From the NCBI GenBank assembly GCA_021772895.1, contig JAJFLC010000006.1, positions 1-60,300 on the forward strand: a stretch of DNA of 60,300 nt, given 5' to 3'. Positions 8,657-18,092 of this stretch are shown in pieces. The first letter of the stretch is position 1, and each line of letters begins with the position of its first letter. This stretch comes from Mariprofundaceae bacterium (GTDB lineage Bacteria; Pseudomonadota; Zetaproteobacteria; Mariprofundales; Mariprofundaceae). Both the position numbers and the translations under genes were made by a program. Below the pieces are notes generated by a model. The model was given only the letters and a program-made list of their open reading frames with translations, was not told where the DNA came from and did no database searches.

Positions 8657-9547
8657 CTACGAATCGACGCTATCCGGTGAAATAAGTTTAGCCGTTGCAA
8701 TCATGGCACCAAGACAACCCACCAGCACACCACCAAACAAAAGCGGCAATAAAAGCGTAAACGGGCTTAACGCGATGCCCAGGCTACCTGCCCAACTTGA
8801 TACGCCCAGCACCAACGGCCATAAAAGTAACCAGCCCAGCAATGCTGCACCACCGCCCAATAAAGTTCCTTCCATAATAAACGGCATGCGTACAAACCAC
8901 TCTTTTGCGCCCAGAAGCCGCATCAAATGTACCTCATCGGCACGGGCCAGAAGAATCATCCGTAATGTATTGGATACAATCATCGCCATTGCTAACGCCA
9001 GGATCACACTGACAAACAAAACAAGCTGGCGAATGGATTGCAACAACTCATGAGCATTGGCTAACTGTATCTCATCCTCATTCACCGAAGCCCCAAAACG
9101 GGCAGCTTCATCTCGAATATCCGAAAAAATAAAATCATTTCGCTCGTCTGCCAGTGTTAATTCTAAACTCTCTGGCAGCTGGCTTGAGAACTTATCGACA
9201 TCCAGCGAGGTATCACCCAGCCAGTTCTGCATCCAAAGGGCAGCCTCTTTCCGATTGATGTATCGGACTGAATCCACGCCTTCGATTGTAGACAGCCTGC
9301 CTTTTAAATCACCAAGCTGGTCTTTTTTTTCGACAGGCAAATAAACGTGTAATTGAAGATTTCCCTGCCATGAGCCCACCCATTGCTGAGCACCCTGCAA
9401 ACCAAGCCAGACAGCACCAAGCGCCCACAAAGCAACACAAACAATCATCAAGGCAAGAAACTGATGAATACCAAAAGGCGGGAGCTGAAAACCTCCCGGT
9501 AAACGCAACTCAATGCGTTCAGGTACATGATTAATTCTGTCACTCAT
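8657..9547 (-). CDS. ftsX: cell division protein FtsX
   Basis: A 296-residue inner-membrane protein with the FtsX layout: a short cytoplasmic N-terminus, one membrane segment near residues 29-50 (FLALMIVCVALWALGAVW), a periplasmic domain, and three C-terminal membrane segments from about residue 172. With FtsE it couples ATP hydrolysis to activation of septal peptidoglycan hydrolases. It overlaps the end of ftsE by 8 bases. rpoH follows after a 75-base gap that contains its own promoter. Confidence 0.95.
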   Translation of the reverse strand: MSDRINHVPERIELRLPGGFQLPPFGIHQFLALMIVCVALWALGAVWLGLQGAQQWVGSWQGNLQLHVYLPVEKKDQLGDLKGRLSTIEGVDSVRYINRKEAALWMQNWLGDTSLDVDKFSSQLPESLELTLADERNDFIFSDIRDEAARFGASVNEDEIQLANAHELLQSIRQLVLFVSVILALAMAMIVSNTLRMILLARADEVHLMRLLGAKEWFVRMPFIMEGTLLGGGAALLGWLLLWPLVLGVSSWAGSLGIALSPFTLLLPLLFGGVLVGCLGAMIATAKLISPDSVDS

Positions 9548-10238
9548 ATGAATCCCCTACCAATGAGCCCTGATGCAATTGAACCACACGGCCGGGATGT
9601 GAAGTAAGCAAATGCAGATCATGTGTTGCCATGATGACCGTTGTACCACTTTGATTTAAAGACATTAGCAGATCCAAAACCTTGCGCGCAGTCTCTTCAT
9701 CCAGATTTCCTGTGGGTTCATCGGCTAAAATTATTGGCGGGTTTGTTACCATCGCCCGAGCAATCGCAATGCGCTGCTGTTCACCACCGGAAAGTGCTTC
9801 CGGATATGACCACAAACGATCATCAAGACCAACAAAGCCCAGCACTTTTCGCACACGGGGCACCAGACGTTCTTTATCCCAACCCTGAACGCGAAGTGGC
9901 AGTGCTACATTTTCAAATACAGTGCGTGAAAAAAGCAACTTATGATCTTGAAAGATAATGCCTGTACGCTGACGCAGTTCCCGCACATCACTTTCGGAAA
10001 CACTGCGCATGTCCCACTGCTGCACACCCATTTGCCCGGATGATGGTTTCAAACCACCATAAAACATGCGTAAAAGCGTTGATTTTCCTGCCCCGCTCTC
10101 GCCAGTCAAATAAACGAAGCTTCCTTGCGAAATGGCTAGCGAAACCCCGGACAAAGCAACCTTTCCTGTTGGATAACGAAGCATCAATTGCTGCATTGTG
10201 ATAATGGGCTTGGAAACTGTATTTTGATCATTCGACAT
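9540..10238 (-). CDS. ftsE: cell division ATP-binding protein FtsE
   Basis: ABC-type ATPase partner of FtsX. Walker A is GESGAGKST, the signature is [14 protein letters not shown], and Walker B is ILADEPTG. The frame is open further upstream to 10493, but the ATG at 10238 (MSNDQNT) is chosen because it gives the usual length of about 232 residues and because the extra 85 residues have no family match and would run across the divergent gene. It is the first gene of ftsE-ftsX-(rpoH). Confidence 0.95.
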   Translation of the reverse strand: MSNDQNTVSKPIITMQQLMLRYPTGKVALSGVSLAISQGSFVYLTGESGAGKSTLLRMFYGGLKPSSGQMGVQQWDMRSVSESDVRELRQRTGIIFQDHKLLFSRTVFENVALPLRVQGWDKERLVPRVRKVLGFVGLDDRLWSYPEALSGGEQQRIAIARAMVTNPPIILADEPTGNLDEETARKVLDLLMSLNQSGTTVIMATHDLHLLTSHPGRVVQLHQGSLVGDSYE

Positions 10239-10316
10239 CGGAATACAGTAGCGGTGCAAAAGCACCCTGTCAGCATTCCTGCTGACAAACCATAAATTTG
10301 ACTTCAGCATTGGCCC

Positions 10317-11378
10317 ATGCATATCTCCTGTCCACACTGCGATGCTGCTTATGAAGTTGGCCCACTGATCAAAAATGCTATTTTGGTGTGCCATCGCTGC
10401 CACACCGAATTCAATATCGATGATGCGCACTCCAAACAACAAAGTGCTGCTGAGACCGACAGTATGGAAATGCCGCTTCCACTGTTTGAACATACCGGCA
10501 CCCGGAAGAAAGATGGCGAAAAAAAAGGTGAACGGTCATCCAAACAAGCTTCAAAAAAGATCAAAAAAGATGAGCATCACACGCACGCCTCTAAGAGTCC
10601 TATCCCTGTGTTTCTTGAGAAAGATCAATACACAGACATATCTCAAGATAAAAAAATGTCTGCCAAGCCTGACCTGGCAAACGCGAATAATAATGCCCAT
10701 TCAGTAGATTCAGTAGAAACAACCGAAACTGATAACATTGAGCAACATGATCCAAAAGCCGCATTCAAGGCGTCGGAAGAGAATACCAGGCATAAAACTG
10801 CAAAAGAGGCTGATACAAAAGTATCTCCCAAAGAGCTGGAGAAAGTATTTCCACCAGCCAGAAAAAATGTCGTCATCTGGCCATGGCTTATTGTGATACT
10901 GCTGACGATCAGTGGTGCCGGTTTTTGGTACAAACAGGATGTATGGCTTGATCACCCCTGGTTACGAAGTGTGCTGATTAATATGCATCTGCCGGTGGAA
11001 GTCCGTGATAAAGACTGGCTTATTATTCCGGGAAGTGTGCAGGGGCACTGGCTCAAACGAGATGATGGAAGTCAGGTCTTTACCATACAGGGCCGTATTG
11101 AAAATCGCCTCTATTGCGAACTTCCGCCCCCTCAGATTCTGATACAGTTCTTTGACAATACAGGTCTTACTGAAAGCCTTGAAGAGAAAATATTTTCCAT
11201 TACCGAACCGCCTTCAATGGCGCAGATCAAACATGCACCCTTTGTGATTCCGAAACCTGATCTGCTCCCCATTGAGGCTCAGGGGCAACGCGGTTTCTTT
11301 TTAGTGCTGGAGTCACTGCCGGAACGAACAGCTGATTTTACACTCACGCCATCTGTAAAGACATCAGCAAATAAATAA
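10317..11378 (+). CDS. zinc-ribbon / DUF3426 membrane protein
   Basis: A 353-residue protein. It begins with a CxxC...CxxC zinc ribbon of the MJ0042 type (CPHCDAAYEV ... LVCHRCHTEF, Cys5, 8, 24, 27). A long polar and Lys-rich linker follows to about 180, then one membrane segment (VIWPWLIVILLTISGAGFWY), then a C-terminal DUF3426 domain with FTIQGRIENR and a ...GFFLVLESLP end. Such proteins are common in proteobacteria and their function is not known. It is divergent from ftsE and convergent with the next gene. Confidence 0.85.
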   Translation: MHISCPHCDAAYEVGPLIKNAILVCHRCHTEFNIDDAHSKQQSAAETDSMEMPLPLFEHTGTRKKDGEKKGERSSKQASKKIKKDEHHTHASKSPIPVFLEKDQYTDISQDKKMSAKPDLANANNNAHSVDSVETTETDNIEQHDPKAAFKASEENTRHKTAKEADTKVSPKELEKVFPPARKNVVIWPWLIVILLTISGAGFWYKQDVWLDHPWLRSVLINMHLPVEVRDKDWLIIPGSVQGHWLKRDDGSQVFTIQGRIENRLYCELPPPQILIQFFDNTGLTESLEEKIFSITEPPSMAQIKHAPFVIPKPDLLPIEAQGQRGFFLVLESLPERTADFTLTPSVKTSANK

Positions 11379-11392
11379 ACGCGTTTGAAAAA

Positions 11393-11821
11393 TCAGGCCG
11401 CAATCAGCTCAGGAATACGAAAACCAAAATGTTTAATCTGCTCTCGCAATTGCTGCTGAACCGAGCCAGACAAGTGGCCCGGATCATCAATGGAGACGAT
11501 ATTATCTCTCTGCCTGTATTGCAGACCATGAATCGACTTCACTTTACCCAAAAAGGCATCCGTCTCTTCCTGCCCAAACAATTCTCGCCAGAAGTCTGTA
11601 TCCAATGTGATACAAGCCGGATAAATATTTTCCCCGGGCTGTAGATAGAAAAAGTTTAACATTTGATCTTTGACCACCGATCGTCTTCCCAAAGCAATGG
11701 CACGATCAGACCAGTCCCACTCCAGCCCCATCTCCTGCCACTCATAAATGATAATTGAAAAAAGTTCGCGATGGATCGTATCGCAGCTTAAATAGAAGTC
11801 ACCAAGCCTTTTTTCACTCAT
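11393..11821 (-). CDS. conserved hypothetical protein
   Basis: About 142 residues from the ATG at 11821 (MSEKRLGDFY). The frame is open 15 codons further upstream, but a possible AGGT ribosome binding site favours the internal start. There is no signal peptide or membrane segment. The sequence is acidic/aromatic and has no cysteine cluster or nucleotide-binding motif that I recognise. It is convergent with the DUF3426 gene (14 bases apart) and lies 100 bases downstream of ispF. Function unknown. Confidence 0.65.
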   Translation of the reverse strand: MSEKRLGDFYLSCDTIHRELFSIIIYEWQEMGLEWDWSDRAIALGRRSVVKDQMLNFFYLQPGENIYPACITLDTDFWRELFGQEETDAFLGKVKSIHGLQYRQRDNIVSIDDPGHLSGSVQQQLREQIKHFGFRIPELIAA

Positions 11822-11926
11822 ATTGCATACCTGACATACAATGATTCTAGCAGTCGAAACCTGCAAAGACTATGTGAAATATCACACATAGTTTCAAAAC
11901 AACCACAGATTCGAAATCAGGTTCTC

Positions 11927-12403
11927 TTAACTTTTCGAAACCAGCAATACAATCGCCTGAGCAGCAATGCCTTCACCGCGTCCTGTGAAACCAAGTTGCT
12001 CAGTTGTGGTCGCTTTCACATTAATCCGGTCAATCTCAGCATCCATTGCAAAAGCCAGACTTTCACACATTTTAGAAATATACGGTGCAAGCTTAGGTGC
12101 CTGAGCAATCACAGTGGCATCCAGATTATTAACTGACCAGCCACACTCATTCAACTTCTGCATGACTATCGTAAGCAGTTTCAAGCTATCAATGCCTGCA
12201 TACTGCGGATCACTGTCAGGAAAATGATGCCCAATATCACCAAGACCAGCGGCACCAAGCAACGCATCACAAACAGCATGAATTAACACATCGGCATCCG
12301 AATGCCCGGCAAGCCCCAGCTCATAAGGAACTTCCACCCCGCCCAGTATAAGCCTTCGCCCTTCACAAAAGGCATGTACATCAAATCCCTGACCTATTCG
12401 CAT
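11927..12403 (-). CDS. ispF: 2-C-methyl-D-erythritol 2,4-cyclodiphosphate synthase
   Basis: MEP-pathway enzyme that forms the cyclodiphosphate in isoprenoid synthesis. The N-terminus [12 protein letters not shown] carries the metal ligands Asp8 and His10, [13 protein letters not shown] the substrate loop, and the end has [21 protein letters not shown]. About 158 residues, as usual. The ATG at 12403 gives the canonical start and has GAAGGG 8 bases upstream. ATG 12409 and GTG 12412 are also in frame. The ispD stop overlaps the ATG at 12409, so the pair is coupled. Confidence 0.96.
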   Translation of the reverse strand: MRIGQGFDVHAFCEGRRLILGGVEVPYELGLAGHSDADVLIHAVCDALLGAAGLGDIGHHFPDSDPQYAGIDSLKLLTIVMQKLNECGWSVNNLDATVIAQAPKLAPYISKMCESLAFAMDAEIDRINVKATTTEQLGFTGRGEGIAAQAIVLLVSKS

Positions 12404-12408
12404 AGCCA

Positions 12409-13095
12409 TCACCCTTCACCCTCCAAATATGAACGCAGCCAATCCATGTCTGATTGTGTTGTGATTTTCCGGTTCAAGGCATCACCCTGACTGATATAAA
12501 CAGGAAAACCGGCTGCTTCCAAAACAGACGCATCATCAGTATGAAGATGTAAACATTCACGTTCTTTTTCAATCGCCGCATTGAACCAGTCACGGCGCGC
12601 CACCTGAGGTGTCTGTACTGCCCGTAACAGGGTTCGATCCGGCGTTTCCATCACTTTCCCTTGTCTGTTCACCCGTTTGATTGTGTCATGAACTTCCATA
12701 CCGGGGACGGCGGCCCCATGTTTTTCGGCAACATCCAAAACATCCTGAAGAAGCTCCCGTGATGGCAATGGCCGTGCTGCGTCATGAACGCCCACCATAT
12801 CAATATCATCTGGCAAAGCAGCCAGACCACGCTGCATGGATATCGAGCGCTCCTTGCCACCTCTGACCGGGCTACGCAAATCAAACGGAAATTGGCAACC
12901 CCTGACTACATCTCTATAAAATGCATCCGCTTCAGCAATCACCGGCTGAACCACCCTGATTCGCGGCTCCTGAGCCAGACTATTCAAGGTATGCAGTAAC
13001 AAGGCTTGACCGGCAACAGGGAGATACTGTTTGGGCATCACACCACCAAAACGTTTGCCACTTCCCGCAGCCAATAACAAAATCGCAACTTTCAT
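12409..13095 (-). CDS. ispD: 2-C-methyl-D-erythritol 4-phosphate cytidylyltransferase
   Basis: Third enzyme of the MEP pathway, adding CMP to methylerythritol phosphate. The nucleotide-binding N-terminus is AAGSGKRFG, the mid region GVHDAARPL is a family motif, and [11 protein letters not shown] follows. I start it at the ATG at 13095 ([13 protein letters not shown]), which is preceded by AGGTG and yields about 228 residues. The open frame reaches 13152, but the extra residues lack family similarity and a ribosome binding site. It is divergent from the ypjD-like gene and coupled to ispF. Confidence 0.95.
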   Translation of the reverse strand: MKVAILLLAAGSGKRFGGVMPKQYLPVAGQALLLHTLNSLAQEPRIRVVQPVIAEADAFYRDVVRGCQFPFDLRSPVRGGKERSISMQRGLAALPDDIDMVGVHDAARPLPSRELLQDVLDVAEKHGAAVPGMEVHDTIKRVNRQGKVMETPDRTLLRAVQTPQVARRDWFNAAIEKERECLHLHTDDASVLEAAGFPVYISQGDALNRKITTQSDMDWLRSYLEGEG

Positions 13096-13243
13096 AACAC
13101 CTGATTGTGCGTCTTCACCGGGTAAGGTCAAACGATCCTGTATAGAAGGCATTCATTCAGCGGCCACAAAAGGCGATCCTTCATCACCCACAAGTTAGCC
13201 CTCAGTCATTGCACTACGCACATTCATCAGATATAAACCTGCC

Positions 13244-14068
13244 ATGCCATCCATTTACCTATTTCCAGTCGCTGGTTTACTGACACTGATATGTGCCTAT
13301 CTGGTATGGAGTGATGTCTGGAAAAATTCAGTCGCAGATACGGCCAGTAAAAAGCCCATCATTGAAATCATTTTACTGATCTCAATCACATTAACCCTCT
13401 GGGAATCCCTCAAACTTGAACCTGTCACAAATCAAGGCATTCATTTTTCATTTATTACTGCTGTCGCCATCGCTACATTTCTGGTTCAGGGCATGTACCT
13501 GATCGGTTTATGGCTGCATGGGATTCGAGGGCTCGGCCTCTTTCTTCTGCCCGCAACGGCAGTCCCTCTGTTTTTAGCGCCATTGCTTCCTGAGAGTTAC
13601 AGTGAGCGATGGATTCATACCTCATCCATTCTGGAATCAGGGCACTTGATGATTTCATTACTGGCTTATGCAATCCTGACATTGGCAGCCATTCACGCCA
13701 TCATGCATCTTCAGCTCGACCATGCACTGAAGAAGAAAAAAATAAGCCCGCTTATGAAGGCCATGCCATCACTATTTGAAATCGAGACACATCTTTTTGC
13801 TCAAGTTCGTTGGGGCACAGCCCTCCTTGCCATTGGAATCCTCACAGGCCTTACATGGCAATGGGTGGAATTTCAGCACTTTGCACTGTTTAACCATAAG
13901 GTTCTGCTGGCTCTTTTTTCATTTGGTGTATTGATTCTGTTGCTTTCAAAACGAAAAAAGTCAGGCTGGCATGGGCGCAGATCCAGCCATATGGTGCTTG
14001 CATCCTACACCTTGCTTCTACTGGCTTATTTTGGTGTCAAACTGATTAGCTCCTGGCTAACCCCATAG
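13244..14068 (+). CDS. ypjD: CcsA-family cytochrome c assembly-like membrane protein (YpjD)
   Basis: A 274-residue integral membrane protein with eight or so hydrophobic segments. Conserved features include the HLMISLLAYAIL helix with a His, and WQW...HFALFNHKV near residues 205-217, typical of the CcsA/YpjD group that handles haem in cytochrome c assembly. YpjD itself has no settled function. It lies 13 bases before a CorB-like gene, the same adjacency as ypjD-corB (yfjD) in E. coli. Confidence 0.88.
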   Translation: MPSIYLFPVAGLLTLICAYLVWSDVWKNSVADTASKKPIIEIILLISITLTLWESLKLEPVTNQGIHFSFITAVAIATFLVQGMYLIGLWLHGIRGLGLFLLPATAVPLFLAPLLPESYSERWIHTSSILESGHLMISLLAYAILTLAAIHAIMHLQLDHALKKKKISPLMKAMPSLFEIETHLFAQVRWGTALLAIGILTGLTWQWVEFQHFALFNHKVLLALFSFGVLILLLSKRKKSGWHGRRSSHMVLASYTLLLLAYFGVKLISSWLTP

Positions 14069-14081
14069 CACCCATTTACCC

Positions 14082-15368
14082 ATGAACATCATCGACCTTT
14101 CGCTACCGGCAGCCATTGGTATTTTGGTTTTTTTACTGCTTCTTTCCGCCTTCTTTTCAGGCTCGGAAACGGCTTTAACACGTGCACGCCGGGTACGACT
14201 CAGGCTACTGAGTGACCAGGGAAACAAAGGTGCTCAACAAGCCAACCGTTTACTCAAAAAACCGGAAAAAATGCTATCTACCATTTTGCTCGGTAATAAT
14301 TTTGTCAACATTGCCGCAACATCACTCGCAACAGCCATTTTTGTTGCAGCATTTGGTGAAGCCGGCATCCTTTATGCCACGGTCGCCATGACCGTAGTCG
14401 TTTTGATCTTTGCCGAAGTCTTGCCAAAAACCATGGCAGTCGCACATGCAGAAAGCATTGCCTGTCATGTTGCCACACCCTTAAAATGGATTCAAAAATC
14501 CCTTGCACCTGTCATTCTCATCCTGATGTACATCATCAACCTTTTTCAGCGGCTCTTTAAAGTGCCTGAAAACAGGGAGCTTGGTTTCAACCATCAGGAG
14601 CTGGCAACCATGATCGATATGAGTGCGGAAACAGGCATGCTCGATACAGCGCGGGAGCAAATGTTGATGAGTTCGCTACGTCTGCATGAGGTTACAGTCA
14701 AATCCCTTATGACACCCCGTAAGGATATGGTCATGCTTGATGCAGCTTTATCTGTCGCTGCGTGCCGTCAAGCTGCCGTGAAAAATCCACATTCCCGCTA
14801 TCCTGTTTTTCATCAAAAGTCCGATAATATTCTTGGCATTATTCACCTGCGTGAACTTTTCAAACTCAAAGAAACAAACATTCAGATGGCGCATGCCATT
14901 ATCTGGCGTGACCCTCCCTTTGTACCTGCAACGCGTAACGCGCTTACACAGCTTTTTGAGTTTCAATCCAAACATCAGCACATGGCGATTGTTGTTGATG
15001 AGTTTGGCGATATTGAAGGCCTGATTACACTGGAAGACATTATCGAAGAAATTGTTGGCGAAATTGTGGATGAATCCGACATTCCCTCGTTACCTGAAGT
15101 ATGGCCACAACCCGATGGCTCACTGGTTGTGGCAGGAACCGCCAACATCCACGATATCAACATGGCACTTGATACACAGATGCCGGAAGAAAATGCAACC
15201 ACCATTGGTGGCCTGCTTGTGCATCTTCTTGGAGATCAGCCTGAAGATAAGCTCTGCGTTGATGTGAATGGTGTTCACATCGAAATCATGAGCCTTCGGA
15301 ACGACTGGATCAGACGCGTAAAAATAACAAAAGACGAAACATTATCACCTCAGGATGGTCATGAATGA
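14082..15368 (+). CDS. corB: CNNM/CorB-family transporter with CBS domains
   Basis: A 428-residue protein, the same size class as E. coli YfjD/CorB. The N-terminal DUF21 membrane domain (residues 1-180, FFSGSETALTRAR motif near 25) is followed by a CBS pair starting at LMTPRKDMV, and a C-terminal CorC/HlyC domain (GTANIHDIN ... TIGGLLVHLLG). The family is tied to Mg2+/Co2+ transport or resistance. It overlaps the convergent uracil-DNA glycosylase gene by 10 bases. Confidence 0.9.
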   Translation: MNIIDLSLPAAIGILVFLLLLSAFFSGSETALTRARRVRLRLLSDQGNKGAQQANRLLKKPEKMLSTILLGNNFVNIAATSLATAIFVAAFGEAGILYATVAMTVVVLIFAEVLPKTMAVAHAESIACHVATPLKWIQKSLAPVILILMYIINLFQRLFKVPENRELGFNHQELATMIDMSAETGMLDTAREQMLMSSLRLHEVTVKSLMTPRKDMVMLDAALSVAACRQAAVKNPHSRYPVFHQKSDNILGIIHLRELFKLKETNIQMAHAIIWRDPPFVPATRNALTQLFEFQSKHQHMAIVVDEFGDIEGLITLEDIIEEIVGEIVDESDIPSLPEVWPQPDGSLVVAGTANIHDINMALDTQMPEENATTIGGLLVHLLGDQPEDKLCVDVNGVHIEIMSLRNDWIRRVKITKDETLSPQDGHE

Positions 15369-16159
15369 TAGCGTTGTCTAAGCGTGCAAAGATCACGCCA
15401 GGCCTGACTCTTTTGCTGAGGTGATCGAAGAAGGTAGGCAGGGTGATACATCACCAGCACAGGAATACCATGATATTCATGCCATTTTTTACGCATCGTA
15501 GCAAGCGGAACATCCGTTTCAAGCACCGTCTGAGCAGCAACGCGGCCTAATAAACAGATTAGTTTTGGCGCAACTGTTTTAAGCTGCGCATCAAACCATT
15601 TACCGCATGCCTCAACCTCTTCGGGTTTTGGATCACGGTTATTTGGAGGCCTGCACTTCACCGTATTCATAATATAGACCTGTGATCGATCCATCCCCAA
15701 TGAAACCAGCATACGATCCAGAAGCTTTCCGGATCGCCCAACAAAAGGCTCACCCTTCAGATCTTCATCACGCCCCGGTGCTTCCCCGATAAAAACAATA
15801 TCTGCCTCCGGGTTTCCTGTACCAAATACCACATTGTTTCTCTGCTCAGCCAACTGGCAGCCACGACATGTTACAGCTTGCATCGCAAGTTCCTGTAGAG
15901 GAGAAGGCATAGAAGCAGCTTTCGTGCCTGCTGTAGCGATTACAGTGCTTACCTGCACACTTTTCTGAAGTGTTCCCTGATGAGTTTTTTGCAAGTCATC
16001 TTCTGATTTTATTTGTGACAAAACATCCGTGGGTGAAAGAACAGGTTTTTCTTTTACAACATCATCCACTGTCGACTGCTTCGATTGAGCCATCAACGGT
16101 GTATGCACACCGATTTCACGAAGATAAAACGCCTGAAAATCGGAGTCTTCGGGCATCAT
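15359..16159 (-). CDS. family-4 uracil-DNA glycosylase
   Basis: Removes uracil from DNA arising from cytosine deamination. Four cysteines that hold the [4Fe-4S] cluster are visible: Cys98, Cys101, Cys169 and Cys185. The active-site motif GEAPGRDED is at about 125-133 and VMYHPAYLLR near the end supplies the conserved His. About 85 extra, low-complexity residues precede the catalytic domain, a common feature in this subfamily. It sits 6 bases after fbp and is probably co-transcribed with it. Confidence 0.92.
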   Translation of the reverse strand: MMPEDSDFQAFYLREIGVHTPLMAQSKQSTVDDVVKEKPVLSPTDVLSQIKSEDDLQKTHQGTLQKSVQVSTVIATAGTKAASMPSPLQELAMQAVTCRGCQLAEQRNNVVFGTGNPEADIVFIGEAPGRDEDLKGEPFVGRSGKLLDRMLVSLGMDRSQVYIMNTVKCRPPNNRDPKPEEVEACGKWFDAQLKTVAPKLICLLGRVAAQTVLETDVPLATMRKKWHEYHGIPVLVMYHPAYLLRSPQQKSQAWRDLCTLRQRYHS

Positions 16160-16165
16160 TAAACG

Positions 16166-17116
16166 CTAACCGAGAAGAGAATCAGTTGCAGAAGCAGAAC
16201 CTAAATAAACAGGTACGCGTTGATGTAAATCATTGGGTTCTACATCCAACACAGCCACACCTGCACTCATATAAGCTTTGCCTCCGGCTTTCTCCATCAA
16301 AAAACCCATCGGAATCGCTTCGTACAACAGACGTAATTTCCCGCTCCTGTTTTTCTCATCTGCCGGATAAAGAAAAATACCACCTTTAAGAAGCGTACGA
16401 TGCATATCTGCAACCATGGAACCTACATAACGCATCCCCAAACCTGTTGTACTCTTCATAGATTCCAGCTTATCGCCGACACCATCAAGCCATTTATCGG
16501 CGTTGGCCTCATTCACAGAGTAATAACCGCCTGATGTCGGAATCCGCATGTCAGGGTGACTCAGTTCAAAACGGGCAACAGCTGGATTAAAGGTATAACC
16601 ATGCACCCCTTCTCCAACAGAACAAACCAGCATCAGTGAGGGGCCGTACAACACATAACCTGCAGCAACAACTTCACGCCCTGATTGCAGGGTATCGGAT
16701 ACATGAGGAGATTCACTGTTTGCAGTTTTTCGCTTCACAACCGAGAAAATTGTGCCAACAGGCCCATCGATATCCAGATTCGAAGAGCCATCCAGCGGGT
16801 CAACAAGTACCAGCCAATCGGCATCCGCATATTCATCAATCACCAGAAGCTCTTCCTGTTCCTCTGAACCTACTGCACAGACATAGCCTGTTGAACGCAT
16901 CTCATCAAGAAAGATGTCATCCGAAAGCACATCAATTTTTTGCTGCTGCTCACCTTGGATGTTTTCGCTACCGGCAACCCCTAACGCATCACGAAAAACA
17001 GCACCCCGTAACAATGCGGAAATTTCAATGCCAGCACGTCCAACACCCTGAATAATCGGCATCATGGCGGAGCCATTCACACCCTCTTTGGCAATACGGT
17101 TCAATGTAGCTGGCAT
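16166..17116 (-). CDS. fbp: class 1 fructose-1,6-bisphosphatase
   Basis: Hydrolyses fructose-1,6-bisphosphate, serving gluconeogenesis and, in autotrophs, the Calvin cycle. At 316 residues it is full length. The metal-site motif DPLDGSSN is at about 107-114, GTIFSV follows, and the C-terminal LLYEAIPMGFLMEKAGGKA matches class 1. The first gene of a pair with uracil-DNA glycosylase. A tRNA-Asp terminator lies just upstream on the same strand. Confidence 0.96.
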   Translation of the reverse strand: MPATLNRIAKEGVNGSAMMPIIQGVGRAGIEISALLRGAVFRDALGVAGSENIQGEQQQKIDVLSDDIFLDEMRSTGYVCAVGSEEQEELLVIDEYADADWLVLVDPLDGSSNLDIDGPVGTIFSVVKRKTANSESPHVSDTLQSGREVVAAGYVLYGPSLMLVCSVGEGVHGYTFNPAVARFELSHPDMRIPTSGGYYSVNEANADKWLDGVGDKLESMKSTTGLGMRYVGSMVADMHRTLLKGGIFLYPADEKNRSGKLRLLYEAIPMGFLMEKAGGKAYMSAGVAVLDVEPNDLHQRVPVYLGSASATDSLLG

Positions 17117-17216
17117 CTAAAACCCCTTTGAATCTATTTATTTTGAAAATTTTCCGCATCATATCAACGATTGGATCAGGATACAAAAAGATCACACTTA
17201 AAATTTCCCACAACAT

Positions 17217-17247
17217 AAAAAAAGCCCCGGGCAGGAAGCCCAAGGCT
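17217..17247 (-). terminator. terminator of the promoter-distal tRNA-Val/Asp unit
   Basis: Read on the minus strand, AGCC-GGGC pairs with GCCC-GGCT around two-base internal loops and is followed by seven T residues. It ends the tRNA transcript before fbp. Confidence 0.88.
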
Positions 17248-17252
17248 TAATA

Positions 17253-17329
17253 TGGCGGAGCGGACGGGACTCGAACCCGCGACCTCCGGCGTGACAGGCC
17301 GGCATTCTAACCAACTGAACTACCACTCC
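17253..17329 (-). tRNA. tRNA-Asp (GUC), copy 1
   Basis: A 77-base cloverleaf with acceptor GGAGTGG paired to CCGCTCC, anticodon loop CTGTCAC (GUC), TTCGAGT T-loop, discriminator G and encoded CCA. It lies 11 bases downstream of tRNA-Val copy 1. Confidence 0.98.
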
Positions 17330-17340
17330 AGGCAGTATAA

Positions 17341-17416
17341 TGGTGGGCGCTGCAGGACTCGAACCTGCGGCCACCGCCTTGTAAGGGCGGTGCTCTACCA
17401 GCTGAGCTAAGCGCCC
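17341..17416 (-). tRNA. tRNA-Val (UAC), copy 1
   Basis: A 76-base cloverleaf with acceptor GGGCGCT paired to AGCGCCC, anticodon loop CTTACAA (UAC), TTCGAGT T-loop, discriminator A and encoded CCA. First gene of the distal Val-Asp pair. Confidence 0.98.
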
Positions 17417-17460
17417 AAATCAAAAAACAATCGTTCATTACTAAGTTTTGTTAAAAAATA

Positions 17461-17487
17461 TAAAAAAGCCCCTGATAACAAGGGCTT
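17461..17487 (-). terminator. terminator of the promoter-proximal tRNA-Val/Asp unit
   Basis: On the minus strand AAGCCC pairs with GGGCTT, followed by T residues. It sits between the two Val-Asp units, so each unit has its own terminator. Confidence 0.82.
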
Positions 17488-17491
17488 AATA

Positions 17492-17568
17492 TGGCGGAGC
17501 GGACGGGACTCGAACCCGCGACCTCCGGCGTGACAGGCCGGCATTCTAACCAACTGAACTACCACTCC
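17492..17568 (-). tRNA. tRNA-Asp (GUC), copy 2
   Basis: Identical in sequence to the copy at 17253-17329, with anticodon GUC and encoded CCA. It lies 12 bases downstream of tRNA-Val copy 2. Confidence 0.98.
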
Positions 17569-17580
17569 AGGCAGTATAAA

Positions 17581-17656
17581 TGGTGGGCGCTGCAGGACTC
17601 GAACCTGCGGCCACCGCCTTGTAAGGGCGGTGCTCTACCAGCTGAGCTAAGCGCCC
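17581..17656 (-). tRNA. tRNA-Val (UAC), copy 2
   Basis: Identical in sequence to the copy at 17341-17416, with anticodon UAC and encoded CCA. It is the first tRNA after the hup terminator. Confidence 0.98.
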
Positions 17657-17657
17657 G

Positions 17658-17686
17658 AAAAAAACAAGGGCCTAATAAGCCCTTGT
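17658..17686 (-). terminator. terminator of hup
   Basis: On the minus strand ACAAGGGC pairs with GCCCTTGT over a seven-base loop, and a run of seven T residues follows. It lies 35 bases beyond the hup stop codon and just before the tRNA genes. Confidence 0.93.
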
Positions 17687-17720
17687 TCATCTCATATGGT
17701 GGATAACTCCACCCGGTTAT

Positions 17721-17993
17721 TTATTTAACAGCGTCTTTCAGAGCTTTGCCAGCTTTAAACTTAGGCGCTTTAGATGCAGGAACATCAATAGGCTCGCCTG
17801 TGCGTGGATTGCGTGCTGTACGTGCTGCACGGTCAGATACTGAGAAAGTACCAAATCCAACCAGGCTCACACTGTCGCCATTGCTTAATGCGCCAGTCAC
17901 ACCGCTAATCACTGCTTCAACAGCAACACCTGCGGCTGCCTTGCTCAGATCAGCACTCGCTGCTACGTGATCAATTAATTCTGCTTTGTTCAT
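17721..17993 (-). CDS. hup: HU-family DNA-binding protein
   Basis: A 90-residue nucleoid protein that bends DNA as a dimer. It has the N-terminal helix [11 protein letters not shown], the GFGTFSV turn, and the beta-arm [13 protein letters not shown] with its Pro tip. A GGAGG ribosome binding site precedes the ATG. It follows lon by 99 bases, as hupB follows lon in E. coli, and ends at a strong terminator. Confidence 0.97.
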   Translation of the reverse strand: MNKAELIDHVAASADLSKAAAGVAVEAVISGVTGALSNGDSVSLVGFGTFSVSDRAARTARNPRTGEPIDVPASKAPKFKAGKALKDAVK

Positions 17994-18092
17994 TTTTCCT
18001 CCCGCTGATGCGTTCGATGGGGCGAACTATAATCATTTGACCCCATCTACTGTCAACCGATTTTTTTTTACACTTCAATATTACTAAAAAAT

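Noticed and set aside
10239-10493. N-terminal extension of FtsE by 85 residues
   Set aside because: It overlaps the divergent zinc-ribbon gene, lacks similarity to FtsE, and the internal ATG gives the standard length.
11869-11892. ACTATGTG/CACATAGT hairpin behind ispF as a terminator
   Set aside because: The stem is AT-rich and is not followed by a clear T run on either strand, so I did not list it as a terminator.
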